A stretch of 64,000 bases of DNA. Origin: Saturnia japonica. Taxonomy: Eukaryota; Arthropoda; Insecta; Lepidoptera; Saturniidae. The notes below the pieces were generated by a model. The model was not told the DNA's origin and did no database searches. It was given only the letters and a program-made list of their open reading frames with translations. The stretch is taken from contig CM065310.1 of the NCBI GenBank assembly GCA_033032175.1, forward strand, positions 7,874,001-7,938,000. Direction: 5' to 3'. Shown in pieces: positions 24,120-36,456 of this stretch (position 1 is the stretch's first letter; the number at the start of each line of letters is the position of its first letter). The translations under genes and the position numbers were made by a program.

Positions 24120-26330
24120 AATTTAATAAAAAATATTTTGATTTTACAGATTTTTTATTTTAAAAACATGGATAACATGGATGGATGAATAGATAGCAAA
24201 TACTAAATAATCATTCCTACAAATTTCAAGCGTTATTATATTTCTTCAAAATAGTTTTGAAGTATTAAATGTGTAAGACAAGACGTTGATTCCTCGAGAG
24301 GGAATTACATAAAACAACGTCTATGCTGTTGTTCAAATGTTCTAACTCGAGCACGGAGAAAGTAATTCAATAAATATTGAAAAAGAACGTGTTCCGAATT
24401 ATAATGATAAAACCATAGATTTAATACATATATGGATCAAACAGGAGGTTTGTAGAGCAAAGGTGTCTACAAAAGGATTTACAAGATTCAAATAAACGAA
24501 TGGATAAGTCAGTGTAGTGTGTCAGTTTTTCATGAAAACGTTGGAGTTAGCAGGATTGTATACAGTACTATGTGGCGTTTATCAAACGATCACTTCCAAT
24601 CTTATAATCAAAAATTCCAACATCAATTTCGCAGATTGAACTGCAAAATTATGGAATATCATATTCCTTTACAAATTTTGTCTGTGTTAGTCTTATGAAA
24701 ACTTCGCAGGTACTTCCAAAGGATCAATGGTATAGAACCGCACAGGAGGCAAACAAAGAATCAATAATAAAAGAATGTCCTTGAACATTTTTACATCATT
24801 CATTAGCATTTCAGTCGAAAGACGACTACTGCTAGATATAGGCTTCCTTCAAAGATCGCCACAATGATAACCCATACGCTGTCCACTAAAAGCGGTTTCC
24901 TACAACTTTCACCGCACTTTTGTGACGAATTTATCCAGGCTTCGTCTTTCATCACGCCGTCTCCGTTACGGAACTCTTCTGGCTCATCGACCATCCGTTC
25001 TATGAACTACGTGTCTCGTCCGATGCCAATTAAGTCTAGTTATTCTTAGGACTATGTTTGTGATTTTGGTTCTTGTGTGGACTTCTTCATTTCTAATTCT
25101 ATCACGTAGATAAACTTCGAGCATAGGCCTTTTAGGTATAGGTTTAGTTAGCGTTCACGTCTCAGCATCATAATTTACCATCATTGCCAAAATACACTGT
25201 TCAAAGACTTTCATTAAACATTGCTATTGGGTATGGGTAAACATTTTTAATTAATAACTTAATGAGGGTTCACATGAGAACGTATTTTATCTGTGCTCTT
25301 AAAGATACCACTACTTGTGGTAGATAAGCGTCCCTTTTAACCTTACTAGATAAAGACAAAAGGACCACTGGGTTGAGATTTATTAAAATTAAGGTCTCAT
25401 ATATCGCTTTAGGGAACGCCATGAGAAAATAAACATTACCGCTTTATCTCTATACAGTTGCTTTAATTAACTATCTTAGATAAAAAATAATCAAGATATG
25501 TTAGCCTTTATCTCTTCTAAATGGAGTATAATACTCCACTTTTCAGTAATATATATTCTACTTTAAGATTTAAAAAAAATTCAATAACTCAATAGCTACG
25601 AATATAAATAGATAATTTAAAATATCGTTTTTGAGGTAAATTCTCATCTACCGACCTACTCGTATCTATAGTTTATGTATATTGATGTAAATATTTACAT
25701 ACCCACCACATTAACTCAACCGGCATGAATGTTTAAACAAAGACAAATCGCATGCACACATTGCGAATAGCTAAGCCTGTGTCTTTGATAGATGACAACA
25801 CAAGAATATGAAACAGATGCCCGATATCTCGATCCATGGAATAGTATTAGTGTCGTTTGGAATCGAAATAGGCATGACTATGAGTTATTGCACGGTACAT
25901 TTTTGAGCTACTCATTGACGCAATTTGTTTTAAGCAATTGTTAGTGACTCTTGTGTTTATTCGGCCAACTAGACGTGGATAGAGCGTTTTACTGATAATG
26001 CTTATAATCTTAAATTATAACCATAGCTCCAATAAGATGATGACTTCCATAGTTCAACATGTCTGCAAAGTTTTAGTAGCAGTTTAAAATGTATTTTCTT
26101 AATTATTATTTGTAATCGAATTCACTAGTGCACAATAACCAAACTACATGACTTAAAATACCTCTAAAATTACATAATAAAGGGATAAATAACATATATT
26201 TATGAATTAAAATAAAAACTTCCACATAATTATACGAGATCCTGTTAAAACTCTTACTCACCGAGGGAAAATGCGTATTGATTATATACAGCTAATTTCC
26301 TATAGAATAAAGCATAAAGTTTCAATTCAG
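24120..26330. other. Non-coding, with repeat scraps
   Basis: Text near 24620-24660 (CATCAATTTCGCAG, GAACTGCAAAAT, GGAATATCATAT) resembles 17030-17070, and 26130-26225 resembles the 42.8-kb repeat. Frames at 24803-25049 overlap on opposite strands and look like chance. Confidence 0.45.
25672..25772. repeat. Repeat pair E, copy 2
   Basis: Direct-orientation partner of 17870-17965, about 7.8 kb away. Many differences are G/A or C/T, as if one copy had aged by transitions. No gene or transposon end is attached. Confidence 0.5.
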
Positions 26331-26334
26331 ATAC

Positions 26335-26535
26335 ACCTCGTGTTGTAGTGGTAGCAAGCCTTAATATTGAGATGAAAGGTCATAGGTTCGATTCCCCTCT
26401 GACTTTTATAGCGTGTATGATAGTTGCGTGTCTGGATGTTAAATATATATAGAGATATCAGGTGGTTAGTTACTATAGTTTGCTTAGTTTGGAATGAAAT
26501 GACTATGACGTGTGGAATTTAGTCCCATATTTATT
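26335..26535 (+). repeat. tRNA-derived SINE (family B), diverged copy
   Basis: ACCTCGTGTTGTAGTGGTAG is the box A region and TAGGTTCGATTCCCC the box B. The body matches the 18.1-kb copy through GCGTGTCTGGATGTTAAATAT and TTTGCTTAGTTTGGAAT. Confidence 0.75.
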
Positions 26536-26663
26536 ACTAGCTGTAATTATGTATTTTTTGTATCTCGTTGGTCGACCAATCCGTTCTTGGGCCCAGATAT
26601 CCTACGCCGAGTCACATAGCTCACCCGCACTATTTCTTCGTTCTCACTTTCTGACCTCGTATA

Positions 26664-26745
26664 GGGAATTAGTCAGTTCACGACTTCATTGCAATCGCGG
26701 CAACAGCCCAAGCCGAAGTCTGGTCACTTTGGCACCCTTTCATCA
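26664..26745 (+). mobile_element. Scrap of the same Jockey-like LINE 3' UTR
   Basis: About 80 bp match the 3' UTR of the copy at 63.7 kb, with shared words such as GGGAATTAGTCAGTTC, AGCCCAAGCCGA and CACTTTGGCACC. It is joined directly to a segment that resembles 49.41-49.49 kb, so it is an internal fragment without its own tail. Confidence 0.65.
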
Positions 26746-26852
26746 ATAAATAGGTTATAAAATGCAAAAATAAATTTTCGGAATCTGACTGGCAGTTCCA
26801 GAGATTATTAAATTCAATAAACAATCTCTTGAGCATTATAGTATTAAGAACA

Positions 26853-27491
26853 TCTATACATATAATAAAAACGTAACTGATCGATGTCTGTACATAGAAG
26901 ATATATAAGAAAAACTATTATTAGGAGCTTTTTTCAACGCAGTAGTACCCAAAACAATGATTGTTAGAATTTTGTCTGTTTGTCTGTTTGCCAGCGTTTG
27001 TGCGCGCTAATCTCAGAAACGACTTGACCGATTTGGAAACGGTTTTCAATAATATATTGTGGTAAGCTTCACTTAACATTTATTGTTTGTTTTACTTCAA
27101 TAAGTTCATAAATAAAAAAGTTATATCAATTTAAAAAATCACGTCGAACGTTTGTTCGATAAAAATGCTATAAAATAGCTCTTTAGTTGAATTGACTGAA
27201 ACTTTGAAACTGGTTTGTAAAATGATGATTATTGCAAGTTTATATAAAGTTAAAATACGTACAGTTTCAGAGAATTTTGACTTTCCAACATGAGTTGACC
27301 TTAGATCTATACGATAAATCATATTGAAAAGGGATCACCGTAGGATGGATATAATCACGTAAACGAGTCGAATGCCGCACCGCTGCTAGGGATGGCAATT
27401 CATTCCGAAAAAGATCGATTTCAATTAAACTCTGATGAATCTATGATGACGTCGGATATAAAAAACGAGTGAAACCATGGGGCACAGCTAG
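26853..27491 (+). mobile_element. Helitron-like element, 639 bp
   Basis: The element starts A|TCTATACATATAATAAAAACG and ends GGGGCACAGCTAG|T. Its first 560 bp or so match the units at 59950 and 61666, with shared words such as GTTTGTGCGCGCTAATCTCAG, GATTTGGAAACGGTTTT and AAAAAATCACGTCGAA. After the GATCGATT segment it jumps to the 3' terminus, lacking the longer tail of those units. No coding sequence. Confidence 0.65.
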
Positions 27492-27784
27492 TAAAATATA
27501 TGCATACATATTTTTATATTTTATTTATGTATTGGATTGGATGAATGTACTCTTTATCATGTGAGCGCATTATTGAAAAACATGTTCATAATCTGTATAA
27601 CATTAAATTAAATTGTAAAAAAAAACAAACATATTTCATTACTTTTGTATAAAATATATATTCTACATAATGTAATTCTGGAAAATGCAATAATAACAGA
27701 ACGAGTAAAACGAATTATTTTCTCGCAAGATTTTATTTTCCATTAACTTTAAAAGAGATACAAATTAAATAAATTTTCGTATCT

Positions 27785-27850
27785 TTTCTTAGACCGTTCA
27801 CTGAGGCAGGTATGTGACCGTAATTTTCATAAATCTTAACCGAGTCGACC
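27785..27850. repeat. Repeat pair F, copy 1
   Basis: GAGGCAGGTATGTGACCGTA, then ATTTTCATAAATCTTAACCG and CGACCTTTCGTC, parallels 29534-29592. The match is about 65 bp in direct orientation. Confidence 0.45.
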
Positions 27851-28295
27851 TTTCGTCTTTGAACTATTCTCTCTCTCAGGGTTGAAGAAAATTTAAACAC
27901 AAACAAGAATGTGACGAATTGTGAATTCTAGCTGGATAGATTCTTGCTTAAACGATTATCCGTAGATACTTTATGTAATTAAATAATAACATATACACTT
28001 GGTGTTTTTAATTTCATAACATACTTAATTATTTTAATTAAATAAGGGATTAGCGCGTTCAAACAAACAAATAAACAAAAAACATCTTAAATTTTATAAT
28101 ATTTATTATTAGTATAAATAGGAATGTTTGAAAGGTTTCAGCGAAATAAAAGTAAATGGTAAGAAATACTATACATATAATACACTATATATACTACGTA
28201 TACTATAAATAATATGCATATACAATATTTATACAGATGTAATATTTACTGATAAATGTGAAAGGTGATACTAGGCGACTAGTTATATTTAAAAA

Positions 28296-29021
28296 TTAGC
28301 GGTGTTCCCGTGGCTCCTCGGGCGTTGGTACTACGCAGTAATTATTTACAATCCGGTATTTTAATTTTAACTCATATTATTGACAGTTCATATAGTCTAT
28401 CAATTGAGAAATTAGGTACATATTATACTTCCCGTCTACAAAATTTTATTTAAATCATTTATGATTGTTAAGAACTAATTTCTTTACGATTCCTAAATAT
28501 ATTTTTGACGATCCTTATAACCTATCAATTATTGAATGACGTATGCTTCCTGTCTACAAAATTTTATCAGAATCGATTAAGAATAAATAACATATTAAAT
28601 TTTTGGAAATTCTTTTTTTACAAGTCCTAAAAGTGTTATTGAAAAACCTCATAACTTATCTATAATTCATGGGATGACTTATACTTTCCGTATATAAAAT
28701 TTCATAAAAAGCGGTAAATGATTGACGAAAATAGATTTTTTTACTATTTTTTTAAGTTATATTGAAATTTCTTAAAACCTGTCAATTGACCATTGACATG
28801 CTTATGTATATAAAATGTGTATAAAATTTGTGCATGTGTATAAAATTTCATAAGAATCAGTCAAGCTGTTTTTCAATTAATTCCGGCATATAAATAGATA
28901 GGCAGACAGACAACAATTTTTTAATGGCATGGAGATCTGTGTCGTTCATATAGTGTGCCTATCGGGAAATTTAGGAAAAATATTAAAAGTACAGACAGGA
29001 CTACAGATTTATTAATATAGA
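28296..29021 (-). mobile_element. Helitron-like element with internal tandem repeats
   Basis: On the minus strand it begins A|TCTATATTAATAAATCTG (5' end at 29021) and ends ACACCGCTAA|T (28296). A subterminal hairpin CCCG/CGGG (28307-28310 with 28319-28322) precedes the CTAA. Most of the body is four imperfect tandem units of about 120-130 bp. The rolling-circle landmarks are complete, and no protein is encoded. Confidence 0.7.
28370..28870. repeat. Four imperfect 120-130-bp tandem units inside a Helitron-like element
   Basis: Each unit contains a TATACTTCCCGTCTACAAAATTT-like segment (near 28425, 28545, 28690 and, most diverged, 28830) preceded by ATAACCTATCAATT-like text. The divergence shows the array is old. 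Internal tandem repeats are a known property of some non-autonomous Helitrons. Confidence 0.6.
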
Positions 29022-29524
29022 TAAATAGATACTCTAGTCAGTCCCCTAGTTTCGCATCACTTTACTAATAAATATGATGATGGCAAGCAAGCTAAATAAT
29101 GAATGTATAATTTCATACAAATCTGCCATAAGAGAGTCCTTTAAATATCACCATTTTAAGTTATCTTACCGCGAAGGTTTGTCATGAAATGAGGCAGTTT
29201 TATAATATCAGTATGAGTAGTCATAAGAACAAACATTATATACAATTCAATTAATCTTTACGACATAATATTTTGGAAGAAACGTAATTTTCATTTATGA
29301 TATTAGTTTCTGAATAATGTACCTGCATATACACTTAACTTTAACTAATTGATTGATTTGAAGAAATAGAGTAATCATAATTATTAAATCTACTAAAAAC
29401 TCGTATCGATAATTCTAACTAAGTATTTATACGGCTCGAAAATTAAAAAATAAATGAAAGATATCAACATAATCTAATATAATTTAATTCATAAAGGTAA
29501 TACAGGGAAAGAAAGCACTGTTTC

Positions 29525-29592
29525 CCGTGTCTTTCGCTGACGCAGGTATGCACCGTAATTTTAATAAATCCCAGCTGACCTTTTGTCGTCTA
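29525..29592. repeat. Repeat pair F, copy 2
   Basis: GACGCAGGTATGCACCGTA, then ATTTTAATAAATCCCAGC and TGACCTTTTGTC, partner of the 27.8-kb segment. The shared GCAGGTATG resembles a splice donor, but no exon reads into it. Confidence 0.45.
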
Positions 29593-32555
29593 CCTTGGGT
29601 TTAAGCAAATTCAGATCCGCCACAAATTGGACCAACTACAAGGACCCAGCTTATACACGTTATCTTTGTTTGAGCGACTGCCTTTGTACAGGTAAACAAA
29701 GTTACGAAAAACTCGGAAACTTATGTAAATCGGTAAATGTGTGCTCGGAATAAGTAATTTGGTTCTGAATAGAACCACAACGTTTCTATCCCTTTTCTTA
29801 CAAAGAAAGATACCTTGTTGGCGCTTCGTTGGCACTATAACATTTTCTATGCGAGTTAAAAGAGGTCAAATGAAACTCCCGGGTCCCGTACTGCCGACGA
29901 TGTCCTCAGACGAAAGTCTGTAAAGATTTTTGGAATTAGGCTTACGTGCGAGCAACTGTGCAAGATACCTAGTTATTAATATAACTTTCTGCTAACATTC
30001 GAAGATGCTATCAATGAGTTTGTATTTTTCTAACATTTTAATGTTAGTTTTTATTAAAAAAATTGAAACTAATATTAGCTGTGATGCTGAATAAAAATGT
30101 CCGAAGTAGGTACATTTAAAAAAAGTGGGCTACGCGTGTTAGAAGGCTTACTACTTTAACGTGATTAGATTGTTTTTAATGGACATGAACTTAATTTATC
30201 GGAATAATATAATAAAAGGATTTTTTTAGATACTACAAAATTAATATTATTGACTTCAATATGTGTAGATTATTTCTACATAACAACAATATAATATTAA
30301 AAAAAATTACATACATGTACACATACAACAGGCTTAGCAAGCACCTTCACGTGTAGACTTTTTCCTGGTGGTAAGCACAGCACAATCCAAATAGAACGGT
30401 CACCACCGAGAGATCTATATCGATCGGCGATCGCCGCCGTCATGCCAGCCCACATAAAGATCTCTTCACGTTATACTTAAAGGAACTGATATTGTAAGAA
30501 GGAAGGAACAACTACAACTGATTGTTTATCTTCTAAATATGAATAGGTTACATATGGTAATAGAATTTGAATTTGTTTTACAATGCGTTTCAAAAAACGT
30601 CATTCGTATACGGGTATCAGAAAACATATCAAGAACCCAAAACAGCCTCACTCGTAAACAGTACACCCTTCTCAGTATAATCGAGAAAATAATAAAAAAA
30701 CTACCTAAAGTCGGCGGTATAAAACTTCCTAGCAAGATCGTGACCAGGTTTACACATTGTGAGGTAGCATGCGATTGTGACTATTCATAAAACTTTTAGC
30801 TTTCTGTGGTCGGCTGTATTTTGTTTTTAATTAATGAAGTAGCAAATAGGCATGCGATCATACTAATATTAAGTGGTTACTGCGTCCTGAAGAGCGAGCT
30901 GAAACAACTCGTGTGTCAGTATTTTGGCCAACTACATTCATTACTGCATTGAGACAGAAATACCTAGATTTTTTAAATACTTTATCAGCCTTGTTAATAA
31001 ACGTATACTAGAGCAGTATTAACTTTACTCCCAGTATTAAGTCAGTACTTCATTTAGTACTTTATTATTTCATCAACTTCTTCCAGTAGCCTCAGATTAA
31101 CGTTATAATAATCTCTATCCATTTTCAGTTCCACCAAATTAACTTCGCGTCGATTGAAGATAAAAAATTGAAAACTATAATTGAATCTGTCAGTATCAAT
31201 AGTTTCATTCGTTTTAGTTCACTGACTCATTCTTTTTACTTTTAAATTCAAGCGTGTTGCCATATTTAGACCTTAGTCTAGGGTATTAGGAAAGTATTGC
31301 TAATCCGACGTAACTCCATGTTTATTAATAGGATTTTAAAATCGAAGTTAATACTTCGTTATACTCGGAGTAACTAGTCTAGGTGTAAGGTCGGAATAAA
31401 ATTAGGTTAGACCATTTTTATTAATAAGACAGTATAGGTTTAACGTTTGGCCACAAACTAGCTCTCAAGTACACACACAGATTTTTATCTTGAGGGTGGT
31501 AGATAGCCAGAAGTGCATTAGAAAATGCCCAACTACCATGCTATGGATTCATCACGATGTTTTACTTCACCGAGAGTTCAAGCTTATTGTAGAAATCAAC
31601 CTTGTACAGATTCTGCATGTATTATTCTGAAGTAATATCAAAAGTTTTAAATTACACATAACTACTCTTGTTACTTAACTATATTATATTATTATAAAAT
31701 GATTGAAATATTTCATAATGTCATAAGCAAGAAAAACTCACTGTACGAACCACGTTTCACTCTTTTTGCATGTTTAAGCTCAGTTAAAGGAGTCCTTTGA
31801 ATATTGCTATTAGGTTGTTATCTCCCACGACGCCCTTGGCGCACGGTTTTTTAATTAAAACAGGCACTTTGGCTCTCACTTGGCCCAAGTTTTACAATTA
31901 TGTTTTTGTCGCCGAGAACAAAAACTTTTTGTGCCTAAGAAATATATATTTTATCAAGTCGAATAATATCTGTGTGAGTCGTGTAATTTTAATTAAGAAT
32001 ATTAAAAAGGCATAAAATAATATATTTAGAAGTTACATTCAGTGTTCAATAATTTCTTTTGTGTTTTCTGATTAGTACAATCCAAAAATAGTAGCGATAG
32101 AAGTTCAGCTTCAAAAATATAATACAATTGTAAACACAAAATCCTACACCTATATAATATTTAGCATTAGTTGCATCTTAAATAACCTGTGACTATATTT
32201 ATAGTACTACAAAGTTGTAGCAAATTTACAACCGCAGACAGAGTTTTGGAAAACTTTCCGAAAACTGTAGAGCCATAAATATTTGAAGCGGATCGATAGT
32301 CCATACTTGTTTTTAAGCTCCTCATTTACGTAGTTAGTTTATTGTAGGTATTAAACAAAGCAGATAATTGAAAAGTTTCAAATATTAAAAGTCACGATAC
32401 TAATGTTACAAAGACTGTTCTTTACCAATACGTCATATTAAATAACATAATATTTAATATAGGAGAGTCGTATCGATGTAATTATTGAAGTCTAATGACT
32501 TAGTATTCGTACTATTGACACGCACAATTGGCTGGGCGCAATAGCTTGTGTGCTC
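29593..32555. other. Non-coding, with minor repeat scraps
   Basis: 30300-30470 is GC-richer (CGATCGGCGATCGCCGCCG) and repeat-like. 31440-31600 ends in reversed SINE-body wording (CACGATGTTTTACTTCACCG). No gene is supportable. Confidence 0.45.
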
Positions 32556-33432
32556 TTTTTTTTTTTTTTTTTTTTTTTAGAACTGACTACACTGTTAGCC
32601 TTAGGGGCCCTAAAGCCGCTGCGGCTTTTACAGCTTCACCGGACTTGGGGGCGAGCGCAGAGGGCACTCAGCCGCGAAAGTTTTGTGGACGACTCGCACG
32701 AGGGTGCCAAAGTGGCCGGACCTCGGCTCGGGCGGTCGCCGCGTTCGCAAATAAGTCGCGATCTAATCGAATCCCTACACCTACGATTCGAGCTAACTAA
32801 TTTATACACATAGGCACGTTCCCTTCCTCCTGGGAGGAAGGAAGGAACCGTGCGTATGTGTATTCAGTAATCGGAATGTTTCTACACTAACTAGCGCTAA
32901 CTAACTAGCGTAAAAAAAGAAAAAAAAAGGTCCCTCACAGAACCTATGTACCTGTGTGGTGTGCACGTGTGTATGTTCATACGTGTGTAGTGTTGTATGT
33001 AGGTAGCTAAGTGATGCACGTACAGTGTCACTTGTATCGCGCGGGCGGTTGCCTGACCCAAGGGTTTCACTCTGCGGAACGGACCTAGGCTTGGGTTACC
33101 GCTAGAGAGGGTGGACGTGACGGGTGTGCGGGAGCGAAGTTGACCGCCCGCCCTCTGCGGAGAGAGCGGTGGTTACGCGGGCGTGGGCGCTGGCACGCTC
33201 TGTTTGGAGAGACGGATGTGTAATATTTATTCGCATTTTCGATGTGATCGTCGGGATCAATAAAAATATTGCGCGGCCGGCGTTTGCACCGGATGTCCGT
33301 GGGTACCGGAACATAAGTGGCGGCTGTTTTTATCAACGGATTCGCGTGGTTCGACGCGGTGTCGAAATACGAACGGGAGAGCTGTTTAACGTAGGCATGT
33401 ATCGAAGGAGGTGGTGTGCTCTGTAATCGCAC
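32556..33432 (-). mobile_element. Jockey-like LINE, 5'-truncated 3' end with poly(A)
   Basis: A run of 23 T (32556-32578) on the plus strand is the poly(A) tail of a minus-strand LINE. Next to it is a GC-rich 3' UTR of about 500 bp. The end of the reverse-transcriptase ORF lies at 33432-33085 (115 residues). The piece reads HAYVKQLSRSYFDTASNHANPLI, then RRPRNIFIDPDDHIENANKYY, the C-terminal tail typical of Jockey-group ORF2 proteins. A second copy lies at 62.9-63.9 kb in the other orientation and a scrap at 26.7 kb. The 5' break is normal truncation during target-primed reverse transcription. The exact clade is inferred. Confidence 0.82.
33085..33432 (-). pseudogene. C-terminal fragment of Jockey-like reverse-transcriptase ORF2
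   Basis: These 115 residues are open to the natural stop. They correspond to the region after the reverse-transcriptase thumb, where Jockey-group proteins carry an IK-LS--(F/Y)-D-A--H-NPL motif and then a basic RRPR segment. The polymerase domain itself is absent, so the fragment has no enzymatic function. Confidence 0.75.
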
Positions 33433-33775
33433 GATATTTATAAGCAGGCAACGACCAGCTTCAAATGCTTGAATTCATTCTCGTTTGAGCTGTGTAATAG
33501 TGAAAACCTCTGTTAATAAGTCGAGCACAATAAATACTGTTCCAGAGTGTCATCTCGCTGCCTATCTCGCGGTGTGTATTACTATAGTATGTACACTTCA
33601 TGATTTCTCATTACGCTATATATTACTATATTATGCTATACTTTATATTTCATACAGTGAGCAATTATCTCTATTATTGTTCAGAAGTGTTTTATTGTCG
33701 CAGTGCCATATCACACTTAATTCTTCACAAACTTTAATGATTCATTTTATAGCATTCGCCCCCACTAACTTGTTA

Positions 33776-33935
33776 GACCAACCACAAGGTGGACCGATGA
33801 CCTGGTTAAGGTTTCGGGAAGCCGCTGAATGCAGGCAGTACAGGAATGGTCGTTAAGGCGATCTTTGGGAGAGGTTCTGATCTAGCAGTGAAGGTCTTTC
33901 GGCTGACATGACGATAATGTGCTGGCTCTCTGCAA
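33776..33935 (+). mobile_element. RTE-type LINE 3' end, decayed
   Basis: The frame through GGTGGACCGATGACCTGG reads RWTDDLVKVSGSR, a stop, MQAVQEWSLRRSLGE, then RSFG before the natural stop. This is the C-terminus (RW-DD--K--G--WMQ-AQDR--W--LGEA) of a widespread lepidopteran RTE-type LINE. Two Trp/Gln codons have become stops. The usual ATG-repeat tail is reduced to ACATGACGATAATG. The broken DD41D mariner copy starts about 50 bases further on. Confidence 0.72.
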
Positions 33936-33982
33936 CGATTTTGTTTCTCTACCTTTTACTACGTTGATACTTGAATGAAATA

Positions 33983-35286
33983 CAAGGTGTCCAGAAAGGG
34001 TGTCGGGTATTTGTAAGTTCAATGAAACAAAAATTATTTGTATGCAATAAAAAAGTTTATTGTTTATTATTAGCATATGAATTGGAGAATTATTTGGAAA
34101 AGATGATGTTATCCAAATGATGACCGTTACGTTGCTGGCACTCTTCTAAACGGAAACGAAGATTGGCGATAACACGTTGACACATAGCTATCGATATTGC
34201 TGCCATTTCTGACCTGATGTTTTGCTTTAACTGGGTTAGATTCGTCGGATTGTTTTGATAAACCTTACTTTTAAGGTATCCTCATGCAAAATAGTCAAGC
34301 GAGCTAAGGTCGGGGCTTCTGGGAGGCCAGTTGATGTTACCCTTTCGCGAAATGACTTTATTAGGGTATAATTCGTTAACAACTTCCATTGAGTCATTTG
34401 AGGTATTGCAAGTGGCCCCATCTTGCTGGAACCACGTTCTTGAGTTGAAACCTGCAAACTCCTGCAACTCTGGGACCAAAAAATTTTCGCAACATATCGC
34501 AATAACGGTCACTATTCACATTAATTGCTCGACCTCGTTGATCTTCATAAAAATAAGGACCAATTATGCCTTTAGCAGACATAGCGGCCCAAACAACGAC
34601 CTTTGGGCTATGCAGGGTTCGTTCATGCTTTCGTCTCGGATTCTCCACTGCCCAGTACCGACAATTCTGCTTATTAACATGACCATTCAGGTGAAAATTT
34701 GCTTCGTCACTGAACAGTATGTTGTTAAAGTTGTTAAATCGCTGCAGCATTTCGTTCGCAAAATTCAGTCGATTAGCATAGTCCGTATCCTTCAATTCTT
34801 GAACCAATTGAATTTTATAGGCTTTTAGATGTAAGTCTTTCTTTAAAATCGAATGTAAAGACGATTTTTTGATGTTCAACGCTTGGCTTCGCTTTCGGAT
34901 GGATAAAGACGGATTTTGACGAACCGACGCCTCAACTTCTTCAATTGTTTCTTCATCGCGAACTGAACGAGGACGACCAGAGTTTTGAATTTTAACTGTC
35001 GCACCTGTATTCTCGAACATCCTGATCCATTTCCTAATGCTATCGTCACATGGCGCGTGGCGTGTACGATATTCTGCACGATAGAGACGTTGAGCAGTCA
35101 CTATTGAATCACCATTACGATAATACGCTCGTACGCAAAATGCGCGATGCGTCCCCGAGTACTGTTCCATCGTGACTAAAACTCCACAAAATGGCGGACG
35201 CCACGAACCCCTCCCCGCACCCTTTAGACGCCCCGTTTCGAATATGGCGCGAAAAAAAATACCCGATACCCTTTCTGGACACCTTG
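33983..35286 (-). mobile_element. Second DD41D mariner copy, full length but defective
   Basis: The element is 1304 bp with TA at 33981-33982 and 35287-35288. Its terminal repeats match those of the copy at 39.1 kb, except one base about 20 positions in on the left end (GTGTCGGG against GTATCGGG). It lies opposite in orientation to the intact copy, about 3.8 kb away. The two are very similar throughout, with only about ten amino-acid differences seen in the comparable frames, so both derive from a recent common source. Confidence 0.93.
34140..35170 (-). pseudogene. DD41D transposase broken by a frameshift and a nonsense codon
   Basis: Translation from the ATG at 35170 follows the intact transposase for about 228 residues. 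A 1-bp gain in an A/T homopolymer run (34479-34488) then shifts the frame, and the shifted frame stops at 34394. The original frame resumes within 34282-34512, keeps the second and third catalytic Asp, and ends where TGG (Trp296) has become TGA at 34284-34282. A change of SPLDYF to SSLDYF lies beside the third Asp. It cannot make active transposase, but its ends could still be substrates for the intact copy. Confidence 0.9.
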
Positions 35287-36456
35287 TACAATGCACTTTT
35301 GATCTGGCTGTGACGTCCGTGAATTAAGGTTAATAGACGAGCTAATATTAACTTATCCCGATTTCTAGTGCAGATGTGTGAGTTGGAATCTTAATATTCA
35401 GGGAAAATATATATAAGGAACTAGGGAATATAAAATACAAAACTATATTATACGTTATTTGCCTTCTATTTGCCTAAAAATATAACTGGTTGGTGGAAAA
35501 ACTTTTGGGCCGGTGGTTTTACCCAAAATAACTTAGACAGCCAACATGTAATCCGAATAACATTGGAATAATTAGAATTACAAATGAAATTTGTTACTTT
35601 TTCCAGTTCGAACTAATCCGTGAAATCGATATTGGAATGCGGTCAATGCTGTATGTTAGATCTGCTTAGTAAATAAGCCTGTCACTCACTAACGCATCAA
35701 TGATTCAACCGTATGGTTCAACTATGGAGGGTAGAAACCAAGAGTATCATCACTATGTATGAAAAAGTGTCCGTAGTCGTCGTGCGTAAATTTTAAAGAT
35801 AGCGCCCCAAAAGTTATTATTTTTGGGACAACTTTTGACTCCACAAACTTTTACCGTTATTGATCAATTATTAGTTTAAGTTTTACATTAAAAACTATAA
35901 AATCACGAAAAAGTATCTTTCTGTCTTGCTACGCTACCCACGTTGGTGGGTTTTTTGAGTTGTAATTTGCTGCTTATAGCTGGAAACTTTTTTAACTTGT
36001 CCATTGTATAAGATGGATCTCCTTACCTCTACCCTGCATAGGTTCAACGTACATTGCTTCTGAACAGATTAAAATACTTCTTTAACCACAATTACATTGA
36101 CCAATAATCGCTAATAAAAGTATTAATAAGCACGTGAGTTGAATGCAGTCGGGACCTGAAGTGAAGAGCGGGAGAATCTCCCCCTTCTGTCCGTACGCTT
36201 CGTCTCATACGCCCTTACTATAGTGATGTGAACGCTGTCTTTGCCAAACTATCTTACGCTGATTGATCGCGTTAATGCTCAAGTTGCGGCCTCGGTTTAT
36301 TTTTTGTTTGTAATTTTTTTTGTCTATTCATCATCACCAAGCACGGAAAATGACGAAAACTGAATCGAATGTTGTTTAAATTTCCGAGATTTATTTTTTC
36401 CATTTAAATTCTTATGTGAAATAAATGATAAAAAATCCGTCACTGGACGCCTAGCA

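Noticed and set aside
32528..32813. Plus-strand frames rich in Phe, Ala and Arg
   Set aside because: They translate the LINE poly(A) tail and 3' UTR backwards.
33124..33426. Plus-strand 100-codon frame over a GC-rich region
   Set aside because: It is antisense to the Jockey-like ORF2 fragment, which has recognisable motifs on the minus strand.
33485..33856. 123-codon plus-strand frame, considered as an LTR-associated or membrane protein
   Set aside because: It is hydrophobic AT-driven text running into the RTE-type LINE remnant. No LTR pair, primer site or known domain was found.
34331..34828. 165-codon plus-strand frame
   Set aside because: It lies antisense to the DD41D transposase, with the same shadow repeated over the intact copy at 39574-39864.
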